Of a DNA stretch of 64,000 bases, positions 31,309 through 41,191 are shown piece by piece. Position 1 is the first letter of the stretch. Each line of letters opens with the position of its first letter. Below the pieces are notes generated by a model. It did not search any database. It was not told the origin of the DNA and saw only the letters and a program-made list of their open reading frames with translations. Both the position numbers and the translations under genes were made by a program. Location: NCBI GenBank assembly GCA_963576735.1, contig OY755187.1, positions 9,424,001 to 9,488,000 on the forward strand, in the 5' to 3' direction. The stretch is from Bedellia somnulentella. Lineage: Eukaryota > Arthropoda > Insecta > Lepidoptera > Bedelliidae.

Positions 31309-33491
31309 TAAAATTTTTATTCATGTTATCATAACAGTCACATAGGTACATACATTACAAGAAATATAAAAACAGGGTAAACATTTTCTAAAAAAAACAA
31401 TTAAAAGTAACAAACAAAGTAGATATGTGCAAGATATGTGTGCTATGGTAACACAAACTAGGCCATAACTCAGCGTTTGTAAATGCTGTATAGCAAAAAC
31501 ACTGATTTTCAGGTATAGCCTAAAACACAAACTTTTAACAAAAAATAGTAATTGAGCAGCTGCCATTGACGTGAAAAATATTTACAAAAATAAAACTTAC
31601 GGTTAAAAATAATCCTAAACAGAACAAAAATACAATTAAATATCCGGTTACAATTAAAACATACAGTATAATAGAGACATTTAAAAAAAACAGATTAAAA
31701 TTAAAACATACAATATAATTAATAAATATAAACAAATTTGAAAAAGAAGTTCACTAATCTATACCCTCTTTCACTGAAAGTTGACAACTGATTGTGCAAA
31801 GCATTTCGGTATATTTAACTTTTGTATTTGAAGTAAATGGGACTTCAGTAGTTTTTTAAATTTAAATAATATGTATGAGCTTGTGTCAATCTTATCCAAC
31901 ACTTTTGCTAAAAAAAATGAAAGCATATTTTCTAGCAGTATGTTGTCATTTTTTACTGAGTAGGGATTAAATTTTCATTATTAATTAATGAAATAAGCGA
32001 TTTATTCTATAATATTTAATAGTAAATGTATGCGCCTTTATGAATATGACGAATTTAAAAATCATTAATGAATAAAGTATTTCGTTTCAATAACCGAAAA
32101 ATTATAAAGAGTGCTATGGTAATCCTTTATAAATTATAATATATTTTTTTTATAATTAATTAAAATATTTACGAACATGCGAATATTAATACTTTAGCGA
32201 AAGAGTAAAACATCGACATGTATATTCAATTTTAAATTCAATCATTTTCGCCTTATGCTCAGTTGGTTTACAAACTTTTAAAATGTTCGAATTAGTATGA
32301 AAGTGTGAAATTAGGGTTTTCTCATACGCATGGTAAAATTGATCAAGAATAAGGTTTTGTAAATGATAAATTGGTAATGTGGTTGTTAGCCTTCCACAAC
32401 ATTATCGTACCTTTTTTTAATTCGAAATCAAACTTGCTTTTTCAATCATTGATTGTGATAGTCCAACTTTTTAGTATCTTAATAGCGGTTATTATTTGTA
32501 TATACGAATTAAGTATATGTTACAGCCAGCTCATTTGACAAAAACGTTTTGTAAACGTTTAGCAATCGGTCGTTTTTTACCCGCCAGTTTGAACTTCAAA
32601 CGCATAAGACGCGGAAACTTTTAACGAGGTAGGGTACCCTATCAAAAATTCCGTTCACGTTTCGTCCGTGATCGACATTTAAACGCTTTGCGAACACGCC
32701 GACGATTAGCTCGACGTTTTACGTTTGAATGGAAGATGTGCTCACAACACTATATTATTTACTATCTGTATGGAATAGAAGAGAAGCTTTATTGCATATG
32801 AAATAATGCACTAATATAATATCCTTCATTAGACAAAATATAAAAAGGATTTGTCTGTCAAATCAATTTTAAGTTTATTTGATTATGTTAGTATTACTAG
32901 TTTATATAAATACAGATAGAATTACTAAATTGCGTAGAAAATAAGCTTTGATTTATCAGCAACTTTTTCATATTAAAATTTCTGCTTCACAAAAATATGA
33001 TTATCTAAACAAAAATCTAACAAAAAGTAATCTCCGGCACTGCCAAACCCTAGCAAGCTAAAGAATTTAAAAATAATTAAGAAAACCTTTGTAACCTTTT
33101 TACCTTCAAAAAGCAAATAGTTTCAGGGTCCCTACCTTGACATTGCAATATTCAAATGAAGGTTCTAAACAAGCGACATGCTGCGAATAGTATATAAAAT
33201 ACTAAGACAACCCTTGGCGCACGTGACTAGAGTGTGAATAGGCTCATAGTTGGCTAATATTACGATGGTGTATGACAATGTATGAGCCCATAGACACCTG
33301 AGCGAAATATTTCGCCCATTTGCTAGAAACGTGATAGAGTAGGGCATGGAAATTGGAAGAGCAGACCTTCTGTGTTACTATGTTATCCTGGTACCTGTAT
33401 ATTTTAGCAAATTAATTATGTTTCTTTAATAAGATTGGGAATTTTTTTGTTTAATATTTTTTGTCGATCTAAGCCAATTTTAGCTGCCAGT
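31309..33491. other. 2.2 kb without recognised feature
   Basis: Very AT-rich. A CpG-richer patch at about 32530-32730 has several AAACG/CGTTT motifs in both orientations but no open frame. Short frames at 31321-31735 and 33165-33347 have no support. Confidence 0.4.
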
Positions 33492-33687
33492 ACATACATA
33501 TATAGGTAATCACGCCATTATTTTACATTGGGGTAGGCAGAGACTATTGATCGCCATTTTGTACGATCCTGGCATATCTCTTTAGCTTCGCTTACGTCCA
33601 TCAATATTTTCATACATGCTCCTTTATTTTCATACTTCACATGCCTACCTTTTTGAGCACACTCTTTATCTGGTCTAAATGCTAGTA
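33492..33687 (-). mobile_element. RTE-L 3' stub
   Basis: Covers the last 190 or so bases: KNKGACMKILMDV-like codons, CTCTGCCTACCCCAATG and a tail of TATATG. A short repeat (AGTACA) on both sides may be a worn duplication. Confidence 0.82.
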
Positions 33688-33696
33688 CAAGTTTGA

Positions 33697-33916
33697 ATAG
33701 AATAGTACTACCCAACTTCTTCCCGTTTCGTAAGTTGCAGCTAAGGATATTGGGGTGTTTAAAGTGATTTTTGGCGATGCGGTTCGAGACCAATCTCTAT
33801 AAACCTTTGATTTACAATGTTTTCTCCTATTAATTTCCAAAAGTGGCTGAGAAACATCTCATTCCGAAGTTCTGGCTACCCATTCTAGTGCCTTGTAGCC
33901 GTGAGTATATGTATGT
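33697..33916 (+). mobile_element. SINE-A, diverged
   Basis: ATAGTACTACCCAACTTCTT to GCCGTGAGTATATGTATG. It starts 9 bases after the RTE-L stub. Confidence 0.8.
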
Positions 33917-33932
33917 TTTGTTTTCTAAAAAA

Positions 33933-34202
33933 GATTCACCAGCTTGCTGTCTCTTTTCGCTCCTTAGAGGAAAATGCATCATGTTATACAAATCCAATAA
34001 AAGAGATGAGTTTCTTGAAGATATGAAAAAACTTTCTGATTTCCTCACGATGGGAACACCTACAAATCACTTGCTCCGTGAAAGCCCTTCGGGAACTATG
34101 TTTCCTAAGGTGCGAACTTTGGACCTTCGCGCCGCCTTTTTACAAAGTTTGGGTGGTCAATGGAATAAGAATACGGCTTGTACAAAAATATATTTTTACT
34201 GA
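33933..34202 (+). other. Unrecognised open segment
   Basis: About 85 codons stay open after the SINE tail, encoding for example RDEFLEDMKKLSDFLTMGTP and later MFPKVRTLDLRAAFLQSLGG. Composition is more protein-like and GC-richer than the neighbourhood. It could be an exon relic, a retropseudogene piece or chance. No splice sites assigned. Confidence 0.25.
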
Positions 34203-34371
34203 TTCTTAGAATTTTATTATAAGGAGGTCGGAAAAGAAATCTGTTATTAAAGGGATAAATGACGATGAATAGAAAGAAACAAAGAAAGTTTTTTTACCCG
34301 GTGTATATAAAAGTATGTTTGTTAGCAACCACTAATTTTAACAACATTTTGCTTTAATGTGTACCTTTATA

Positions 34372-34564
34372 AAGAGCTTATTCCATTACACTTTGTCGTT
34401 TCTGAATTCAGACGTCCTTCGAAATTACTGCCGCAGACGCTTGTTATTCCACTACACAAAGTCTACTTTTCAGAAGCCTAGCATTCTGAACGTTATTTCA
34501 CTAGTCTGAATTCAGATTCTGTGGCTTTCAGACGTCTTCATTCAGATAAATGGAATAAGCTCTT
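34372..34564. mobile_element. MITE with 16-base terminal inverted repeats
   Basis: AAGAGCTTATTCCATT at 34372-34387 and its perfect complement at 34549-34564. Inner sub-repeats CTGAATTCAGACGTC are also inverted. No coding capacity. Target duplication not clear (TA or TTAA type possible). Confidence 0.75.
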
Positions 34565-34855
34565 AAGTCAGAGGTACTAATACTTCTGAACATCACATCA
34601 CATTCTAATGTTCAGAATACCCTTGTTTGACTTGGACAGTGTACGTTTTATGCGAATACACTATCACATCACTAAGTGCAACTTGCCTTGTCGGTTTCCT
34701 CACGATGTTTTCCCTCACGGTTAACAACCATGATATATTAACCACACATGTTTTTAGAAAAGACATATTCGTATAGGCCTGGCCCCGGGATTTGTACCCT
34801 CATCTTATCGTCTGCACGATAATTGGTGTTCTACTTATTGAGCTATCACGGTTGC
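34565..34855 (-). mobile_element. SINE-B, diverged, 3' end missing
   Basis: CAGAGGTACTAATACTTCTG to the tRNA head GATAGCTCAATAAGTAGAAC. The tail is missing where the MITE ends. Confidence 0.82.
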
Positions 34856-35267
34856 ATTCAGTTGTTAGCTGTTACTGTTTTTCTAAACCGACACTTTACG
34901 GCGATAATCTTGAAGAAATAGATTTATGTCAAAACCGCCGACAGCTTACACCTTAAGGCACTCATACTATTTAGCCCCCGCTTATAATAGTTTCCTTCCC
35001 CATTGTGAGATGAAAAGACAGGACCAAATTACATTTTGTTACGTGTCTGTGGTAGATAAAATAATAATGAAAGCGCACGCTATCATTCTTAAAGGAAATG
35101 AGTTGTAGTTGTGACCTATTTTGTCATAGCAGCAACGCTTTTATGATGCGATTCTCGGTTTTGTTTCATTTTGTGAGAGAAAATCATATTTTTTTACTTT
35201 GTTTTAAAGAATACTGGTATTTTAAAATGTATGCATAGTCTGTCATAATTTCAAAACTGAAAATCTA
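34856..35267. other. No feature recognised
   Basis: Nothing supported. Confidence 0.4.
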
Positions 35268-35537
35268 TGTTCAAGCTGTATATCCCCGAAGGGGTTGGCA
35301 GAGTACCCACTTTTTGCTTGGACAGTGTACTCAGGTGATAGGGTTCAGGCCTATCGTCGTTTAGTTCTAATACACTGTCACATGACTAAGTGCAACTCAG
35401 CCATGTGGGTTTCCTCACTATGTTTTCCATCACTGCTTACAACCATGAGAAATTAACCACACATATGACTTTAGAAAAGACAAATTGGTGTAAAGTTTTC
35501 TTAAGTGGGCACTCATGTTGCTCGGTCATTACGGTCG
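35268..35537 (-). mobile_element. SINE-B, diverged
   Basis: TATCCCCGAAGGGGTTGGCA to AAAAGACAAATTGGTGTA; a deletion removes the B box. Ends near GGTCATTACGGTCGC. Confidence 0.8.
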
Positions 35538-35559
35538 CATATACGCTCGGTAATAGTAT

Positions 35560-35735
35560 TCCTTAACTATACGTGAAATTTTGATTACCTGGCGTGAGTA
35601 TCCTCGTTTTGATCGACATAGCATCTTAATAATTTGGGGCAGGCCTATCACTACTTTTATGAATAAAATGTCACATGAATGAGTACAGCTCAGCGATGTA
35701 TGTTTGCATACAATGTTTTCGCTAATCTTACTAAC
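35560..35735 (-). mobile_element. SINE-B, old fragment
   Basis: GGGGCAGGCCTATCAC, ATGTCACATGAATGAGTAC and CAGCTCAGCGATGTA keep the SINE-B order. It directly follows the previous copy. Confidence 0.65.
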
Positions 35736-35808
35736 TATATGAATAATAGGTATAATCTGTAAGAGTATTAATCGATATATAAATATTATGTATGTTGTAG
35801 TCATAGTA

Positions 35809-36086
35809 AGCCGACACTACACAGCTATGTAGCTGTGTAGTGTCGGCTTAGAATAGCACTACCCCATTTCTTCCGGTGGGTGTACGTAAGAGGCGACTAA
35901 CAGTACGAGTATTGGGGCTTTTAAGGGATTTTTGGGCGATGCGGTTGGAGACCCATCACCAACAACCTTTATTTTTACCATCTTTTCCCCACTATTATTT
36001 CCAAAAGTGGTTGAGAAATTTCTAATTCCTTAGCTCTGGCTACCCCTTCTAGGGATTTACAGCCGTGAGTATATGTATGTATGTAT
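35809..36086 (+). mobile_element. SINE-A with snap-back 5' end
   Basis: Duplication GTAGTCATAGTA at 35797-35808 and 36087-36098. The insertion starts with an inverted copy of its own first 19 bases (AGCCGACACTACACAGCTA), then ATG-like spacer, then TAGCTGTGTAGTGTCGGCT and the rest of the SINE. Confidence 0.92.
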
Positions 36087-36312
36087 GTAGTCATAGTAGA
36101 AAGGAGAACAGAGATATAATGTAATGTTTTTTCAAACATAACAAACTAACTAATATTCTGAATATGGATTTTTTTCTCCATCATGGTGGTCGGATGCTTG
36201 GTTGCAGCATATGCTATTTGCTCGCATTGTTTTTTTATCATCATTTTGAGATAAAAGATATTGAATAAAAATGTATCGCAGTATTATTATTTTTACAGGT
36301 ATACTATACTCG

Positions 36313-36542
36313 TTATAATTGAAACAACTATTGATTTTCGGATATTTTAATCGCGTGTTGTAACTTAAAATTTTGTGAAGGTAGTTAGTATTAATAATTT
36401 TATAGTACTGTATAATGACAAATAACACCTCAGTCTTCCCGTGACCATGATAACTGAGAAGTTTTCGAAACGTCGGGCTTTAAAAATAATGTAATAACAC
36501 GCGATTAAAATATCCGAAAATCAATAGTTGTTTCAATTATAA
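36313..36542. mobile_element. MITE-P, 47-base inverted ends
   Basis: The first and last 47 bases are perfect complements (starting TTATAATTGAAACAAC). The centre has GACGTTTCGAAA on the complementary strand and CCGTGACCATGA. 230 bases, no coding capacity. Bases 36543-36575 are also shared with 3768-3800, so the true family end may lie further out. Confidence 0.82.
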
Positions 36543-36575
36543 TGTGCAATCGTGAAAATCTTAGAAAATACTATA

Positions 36576-37264
36576 CTATACTCGTATTATATATAGTATA
36601 CTCGTATTAAAAAATGAGTACATATTGTTAATACTCAAACATAATAACAGTATGCAAAAAACCAACAAAAGTGGAAAACATCGTAAAAACTCAACAATAA
36701 GTTAAGAAGTTCAATATACAACATCTTTAGGCAAAGGCCGTAAGTACTTAAAAGTTAGGTAATCACATAAAAAAGAATGATAAAAAACAAAACATCTTTG
36801 ATAGCAACAAAGTTTAAAATTGGAACTTATTCTATTTCGCCAGTACAATAACCTATGAACAATAGACAAAGATTTTTATGTAAATGGCTCCGTGATATAA
36901 GAAAATATGGTTGGTTTTCCATTAGCAAAACCGTTTTTCATCCATTGATGGTCGGGTGATGACATTTTGACTTTTGTTAGCTAAAACGGGTCAATGTACT
37001 GAAAATAACTAAGTGATTAATAATGGTAGTTAGCAAGAATGTTGGTTTTGTTAAATTAGGTATGTCATTGTAGTGAAGGTCATTGACGACCAAATTAATA
37101 TTTACGCCTATAATGATAGAATAATTTACATCATTTATTATAACTGTAATAAGTAGGCTGTGTAGTGTAGTGTGGGCTTGAATTAGAATTGGTTCAAATA
37201 TTCAAATAGAAATAGGAAATATGTCAATGTATTTAGTTTCTTGTTGCTCCTTCTCTTCACAAAC
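36576..37264. other. No gene; one SINE-A 5' scrap
   Basis: A scrap at 37157-37180 (GCTGTGTAGTGTAGTGTGGG) looks like a SINE-A leader with a duplicated TGTAG. Otherwise nothing. Confidence 0.45.
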
Positions 37265-37454
37265 ACATACATACATATTCTCACGCCGTTAGTTCCCATT
37301 GGGGTAGGCAGAGACTATCGATCGCCACTTTGTACGATCCTGGCAAACCTCTCTAGCTTCATTCACATCCATCAATCTTTTCATACATGCTCTTTTATTC
37401 TTCGTACTTCGGACACCTGCCTTTTTGAGCACATTTTCTATTTGATCTAAATGT
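37265..37454 (-). mobile_element. RTE-L 3' fragment, part 1 (split)
   Basis: CGCCGTTAGTTCCCATTGGG to TTTTGAGCACATTTTCTATT on the plus strand, i.e. codons KAGVRSTKNKRACMKRLMDV...AYPNGN on minus. Interrupted by the FB-t element. Confidence 0.92.
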
Positions 37455-37538
37455 AATTTAATGTTTTTTGACATGAATTCCTCATGTGGGGATTATTACT
37501 CATAAATAAAAGATGTTATTAAAGGAAAGAATAATTTC

Positions 37539-37572
37539 GACACTGGCGGGGTTCGAACCCGTGACCTTCGGG
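37539..37572 (-). pseudogene. tRNA-like unit, 3' half only
   Basis: Keeps the acceptor 3' strand and the T arm with GGGTTCGAACCCC, then breaks at TTCGGG into core sequence. Confidence 0.6.
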
Positions 37573-37663
37573 TTTGAAATTCGGAGGTAGGAAACGCAAA
37601 CACTACTTGGACGTGTAAAAAAAAGAAACAAAGGATAGAGAAATTTCGCGCTGGATGCCAACT

Positions 37664-37736
37664 GACACTGTAGCTCAGTTGGCAGAGCGACGGGGGCGTA
37701 TACCCGAAGGTCACGGGTTCGAACCCCGCCAGTGTC
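37664..37736 (+). tRNA. tRNA-like unit, complete cloverleaf
   Basis: 73 bases. Acceptor GACACTG/CAGTGTC pairs perfectly; D arm GCTC/GAGC; A box TAGCTCAGTTGG; B box GGTTCGAACCC. The anticodon arm has one extra G and the T stem one mismatch compared with the copy at 19581-19651. TTTTT follows six bases downstream. Same doubts about function. Confidence 0.5.
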
Positions 37737-37772
37737 GAAATTTTTCTTTCCTTTAATAACATCTTTTATTTA

Positions 37773-38005
37773 TGATCTAAATGTGTCCTCCGAGGTCGTC
37801 CTCTACTAACATTACCTTCCACATTGGCTCAATAGATCTCTTTCACCACTTTACTGTCATCCATCCTCTCTATGTGCCCAAACCATCTCAACATTCCTTT
37901 TTCTATCTTTCTTACAATATCATCTTTTACACCACACCTTTCACGAATCACATCATTCCTCACACGATCACATAACCTTACATTACAAACTTTTCTGAAG
38001 GATCA
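37773..38005 (-). mobile_element. RTE-L 3' fragment, part 2 (split)
   Basis: Continues the copy from GATCTAAATGTGTCC through GGTCGTCC, ACTTTACTGTCATCCATCC to ACATTACAAACTTTTCTGA. It has frame-preserving and frame-breaking differences from 4858-7924; a 5'-truncated dead copy. Confidence 0.9.
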
Positions 38006-38103
38006 AAGCAACGGTAGTCATTTAATTTTAAACTTATAATTATAAAGTTCAATAATGTTTGTAATCACCTTCATTTAAAAAAATAAACTTTTGACTTTGA
38101 CCT

Positions 38104-38307
38104 TTTTTCCACGTGTATTGTAAGAGGCGATTTGGATTTCCGGGACTTCTTAAGTTATTTTAGTGCGATGTAGGTCTTCACCCATCACCAGAAGTATTTA
38201 TATTACCAACTTTTCCACATAAAACTTACAAAAGTGGCCGAGAAATTTCGAATATGTAAAGTTCTGGCCTGTCCTTTTGGGATATTTTGCCGTTAGTATA
38301 TGTATGT
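38104..38307 (+). mobile_element. SINE-A, diverged, 5' end missing
   Basis: ACGTGTATTGTAAGAGGCGA to GCCGTTAGTATATGTATG. Confidence 0.75.
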
Positions 38308-38364
38308 AAAAACCAGATGCATATTTAAGATCATTGTGTTTCAATTATCATAGCCCACCATTTT

Positions 38365-38580
38365 CTTTGAATATCCTGTAAGGGGTAGCTGTGCAACTAT
38401 TACTCGTAACATCTAGTGTCCTTCTGTTATCTAGTGTTAAGAGCGCTTATTATTTAACTAGATAGTCGAGTCACGTGATTGAGGGCCAACCTATCACCGC
38501 TTTGTTTGCATAAGCTGTAACAAGACTTAGTACAGCTTTCCTGAGCCATGTTTCCTCATAATCTATGCACTCACAATCTT
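38365..38580 (-). mobile_element. SINE-B, old copy
   Basis: CTGTAAGGGGTAGCTG, AGTCACGTGATTGAGGGCC, CTATCACCGCTTTGT and GAGCCATGTTTCCTCA keep the order of SINE-B. Confidence 0.6.
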
Positions 38581-38662
38581 AAATATATTTGAAGAAAAAA
38601 ATATATGTTTAAGCTATATTAGTTTCCATCGTTTGTTTGAAATACCTTAAATAAGTCTCCAA

Positions 38663-39147
38663 CTTACTAACTTACTTATACTCACGCCCATTATTCCCAT
38701 TGGGGTAGGCAGAGACTATCGATTGCCACTTAGTACGATCTTGACAAACCTCTCTTGCTTCCCTTACATTCATTATACACTAACAATAGCACTACCCCAT
38801 CTCTTCCCGTGGGTGTTTCGTAAGAGTCGACTAAGGGATCAGGGCTTTTACCATCTTCGCCCTTACACCAATCCAAAGACTGCCGTGCTGATGGATGCGT
38901 GGCCAGGAGTGAGCCTTGGCGATAGCGTGCCGCCGTCCGGAGCCTGGTGAACTCCGGGTACTAAATAACCTTGCTTTGTCAAGCGGGGCTCTGACAAAGT
39001 GGACAGAATATTTCCCTAGCTACTCGTGGGAATCACATGTGTTCTAGGAATAATCAACACGGAGAAGGCGATAGAGCTCGCCACTTATCACGTCATAGAT
39101 TCTCATTGGGCGAAAAGTGGGCTGACGAGACCCGCTTTAGTACGTTG
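38663..39147 (-). mobile_element. RTE-L insertion with inverted 5' segment (twin-primed)
   Basis: A 13-base duplication AATAAGTCTCCAA lies at 38650-38662 and 39148-39160. From the left: an RTE-L 3' end on the minus strand (tail CTTACTAACTTACTTATA, about 105 bases), then, inverted, an RTE-L 5' segment on the plus strand (38776-39147) that overlaps 4858-4912 of the long copy (GATTCTCATTGGGCGAAAAG). The RNA 5' end lies at the inner junction and the internal breakpoint at the outer edge, as twin priming predicts. Confidence 0.9.
38776..39147 (+). promoter_or_regulatory. RTE-L 5' leader sequence
   Basis: The only copy in the window of the LINE leader. It starts with the SINE-A 5' block (AATAGCACTACCCCATCTCT ... 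CGTAAGAGTCGACTAAGGG) and continues ACCATCTTCGCCC, then a GC-richer stretch (GATGGATGCGTGGCCAGGAG, GCCGCCGTCCGGAGCC) before joining the coding region. LINE leaders carry internal promoters; the promoter role here is inferred. Confidence 0.6.
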
Positions 39148-39429
39148 AATAAGTCTCCAAAAACCTTTTTTTTACAACCAGAAAAACTAATTACGCAAAA
39201 GAACAAAAGCCGTCAATCTATTTTTTTATTTGCTCAAATACGGAAATGAGGGCTATAAACTTTTCGCAATGATGTCATACTCGTGGAAAAATTAGAAAAA
39301 AACTTAGGCAAATTTAAACCGTAACGAATTTTCTTATTTGTGTTTTTGTACAGACTTCTAACACAGAATAATAACCTTTTAAGAGTATATGTATGCGTAT
39401 TTCTAGATATCCTTACTAATTTATTCATA

Positions 39430-39641
39430 CTTATACATAAATATATATACTCACGGCTTGAAATTCCAAAAAGGTGTTAGAAATTCCTGATACTTTTGGG
39501 ACTTGAGTAGGGAGAATATTGTAAAAATAAGGTTAGGTTATGCTTGGAGCCATTCCTTAACAAGCCTTAATTACCTTAGCCACCTTTTATAATACCCACG
39601 CGAAGTAATGGGTTAGTCCTGCTAAGCAGACACAACATTGC
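39430..39641 (-). mobile_element. SINE-A, diverged
   Basis: TATACTCACGGCTTGAAATTCC to GTCCTGCTAAGCAGACAC, with several deletions. Confidence 0.78.
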
Positions 39642-39969
39642 AAACGTTCATACTTATATAATCTGGAAAATAGTTTAGTGATATACAGCAATCATGGAAT
39701 TAAATGAAATCATGAAAAAAAAGAAAAGATGGTTCATTTGTTTAAAACTATTAATTTGTATTAATACGTTACATATTCTTTAAAGCTATTCCATTTTATA
39801 ATTACATAGATTGCGATATCCGAATCTTGAGTAGAACCTCAACAAAAATAGCCCTAGAAGTTGCGAAACGTATGTGTAACACACTGCGCGTGGGTAGGCC
39901 ACTACAAGGTGAAGGTCGCGAGGCCAATGTATGAGGGCAGTACTCAGTACTATATGTTGTCAAGAACTT
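39642..39969. other. No feature recognised
   Basis: Nothing supported. Confidence 0.4.
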
Positions 39970-40209
39970 TGGCGTGTAGTGCTGGGTTAGAATGTCACTA
40001 CCCATTTCTTTCCATGGGTTTCGTAAGAGGCGACTAAGGATATGGGGATTTCTGAAAGTGGATTTTGGACGATGCGGTTGGAGACCGAGATTTATTTCTA
40101 CCTTTTTGGCTCCTACCAAATTTTAAATGCAGCTGAGGAGCTTTTAGCTCTAAAGTTCTAGATACCCCTTTTTGGTATTTATGGCCGTGAGTATATGTAT
40201 GTATGTATC
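39970..40209 (+). mobile_element. SINE-A, near full length
   Basis: GCGTGTAGTGCTGGGTTAG to GCCGTGAGTATATGTATGTA; 3' half resembles the first copy in the window. Confidence 0.85.
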
Positions 40210-40211
40210 TT

Positions 40212-40262
40212 TGGGGGTGGGCTATATCCAGCAGCGGACGTCTTTTGGCTAATGATTATGAT
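40212..40262 (+). mobile_element. Other LINE 3' stub (TGATGATG-tail type)
   Basis: TTTGGGGGTGGGCTATATCC, AGCAGCGGACGTC and AATGATTATGATAC resemble the 3' end of a common lepidopteran LINE family ending in ATGATG repeats; compare 46276-46352. Confidence 0.5.
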
Positions 40263-40383
40263 ACTTTCAAACTAAAGCCACTACAATTTATTTTTAGTTA
40301 AATTTCAATCAATCTAGTGTTTGAGAAATGAAGCTAACTGATCAAAGATTATAGTGGTTGCAGGTTTGATTCCCGGTAAATGT

Positions 40384-40425
40384 AACACATACCCACGGCT
40401 ATAAATTCATAGAACGAAATGCTGA
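40384..40425 (-). mobile_element. SINE-A tail scrap
   Basis: ATACCCACGGCTATAAATTC and a few more bases only. Confidence 0.5.
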
Positions 40426-40520
40426 TTTTCGATATCAATGCTTATTTTATCCTTGAAGTAACTTATATGTGTAAAGAGGAATGATATGTTGGTGTGTTGA
40501 AACCCCCAGAATAATATATA

Positions 40521-40618
40521 TTTTTTAACCAATTGATAGCTTAAACTTTCAGAGTAACATGGCTATATAATATCAAGCATCACGATATAACTCGTTCGGA
40601 GCCGGGGCAATCTACTAG
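40521..40618 (+). mobile_element. Helitron 3' end
   Basis: Ends CTAG (40615-40618) before T, with CGTTCGGAGCCGGGG as hairpin half upstream. Shares AACTTTCAGAGTAACAT with the split copy at 10145-10519. Confidence 0.55.
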
Positions 40619-41180
40619 TTCAATATACTGCAAATCGTACAATACTTCACGATAGTATCTATAATTTGAATGGTGTTTGCATCAAATATAGACATAATTT
40701 GCATCTCTATTAACATTCCTAGTCAATATATACTTAAACATATAAATGATTTAAGTTTTTACCACAATTTAAAAGGTCAACAAACTATCAAAGGTCGCCC
40801 AGTGTTTCCGTTGAGAGCTAGTAATCGGCCAAGTTCAATGTTCGCTTGCAAAACACATTAGTTGAACGCAACTCCATTTATATTTAGATGATGATAACAC
40901 TGAGGTACGAATTGTGAGTGGACGCCGGATGTCACGATTTTAGCCGGAAAATACGGAATTTTTATTAAGTTTAGTCCAAATGAGTTATGTAACATGTGGT
41001 TTTGAGTGGTTTTAGTGCTTGTGTTAATATAAACTCATATACAGAAAGTATTATGTTCCCATTTATCATATTAACTTACATACATGCAACATTATTATAT
41101 GCATAAAACAAGATAAAATATTATATCTAAGCCTTCGTCTCCGGCTTTCAACCGGGTCACTAAGAAAATAAATTTTGCGA
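40619..41180. other. No feature recognised
   Basis: Nothing supported. Confidence 0.4.
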
Positions 41181-41191
41181 TATATTTCGAT

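Larger units (their letters stand above)
37455..37772 (+). mobile_element. FB-t foldback element, copy 2, core flipped
   Basis: Duplication TGATCTAAATGT at 37443-37454 and 37773-37784, so it inserted into the RTE-L copy. The left outer end CCTCATGTGGGGATTATTAC is the same as in copy 1, but the core between the arms is in the opposite orientation, and the complete tRNA-like unit is in the right arm instead of the left. Confidence 0.9.

Noticed and set aside
32530..32730. CpG island or promoter
   Set aside because: Only a modest local rise in CG-containing motifs, no open frame or exon beside it.
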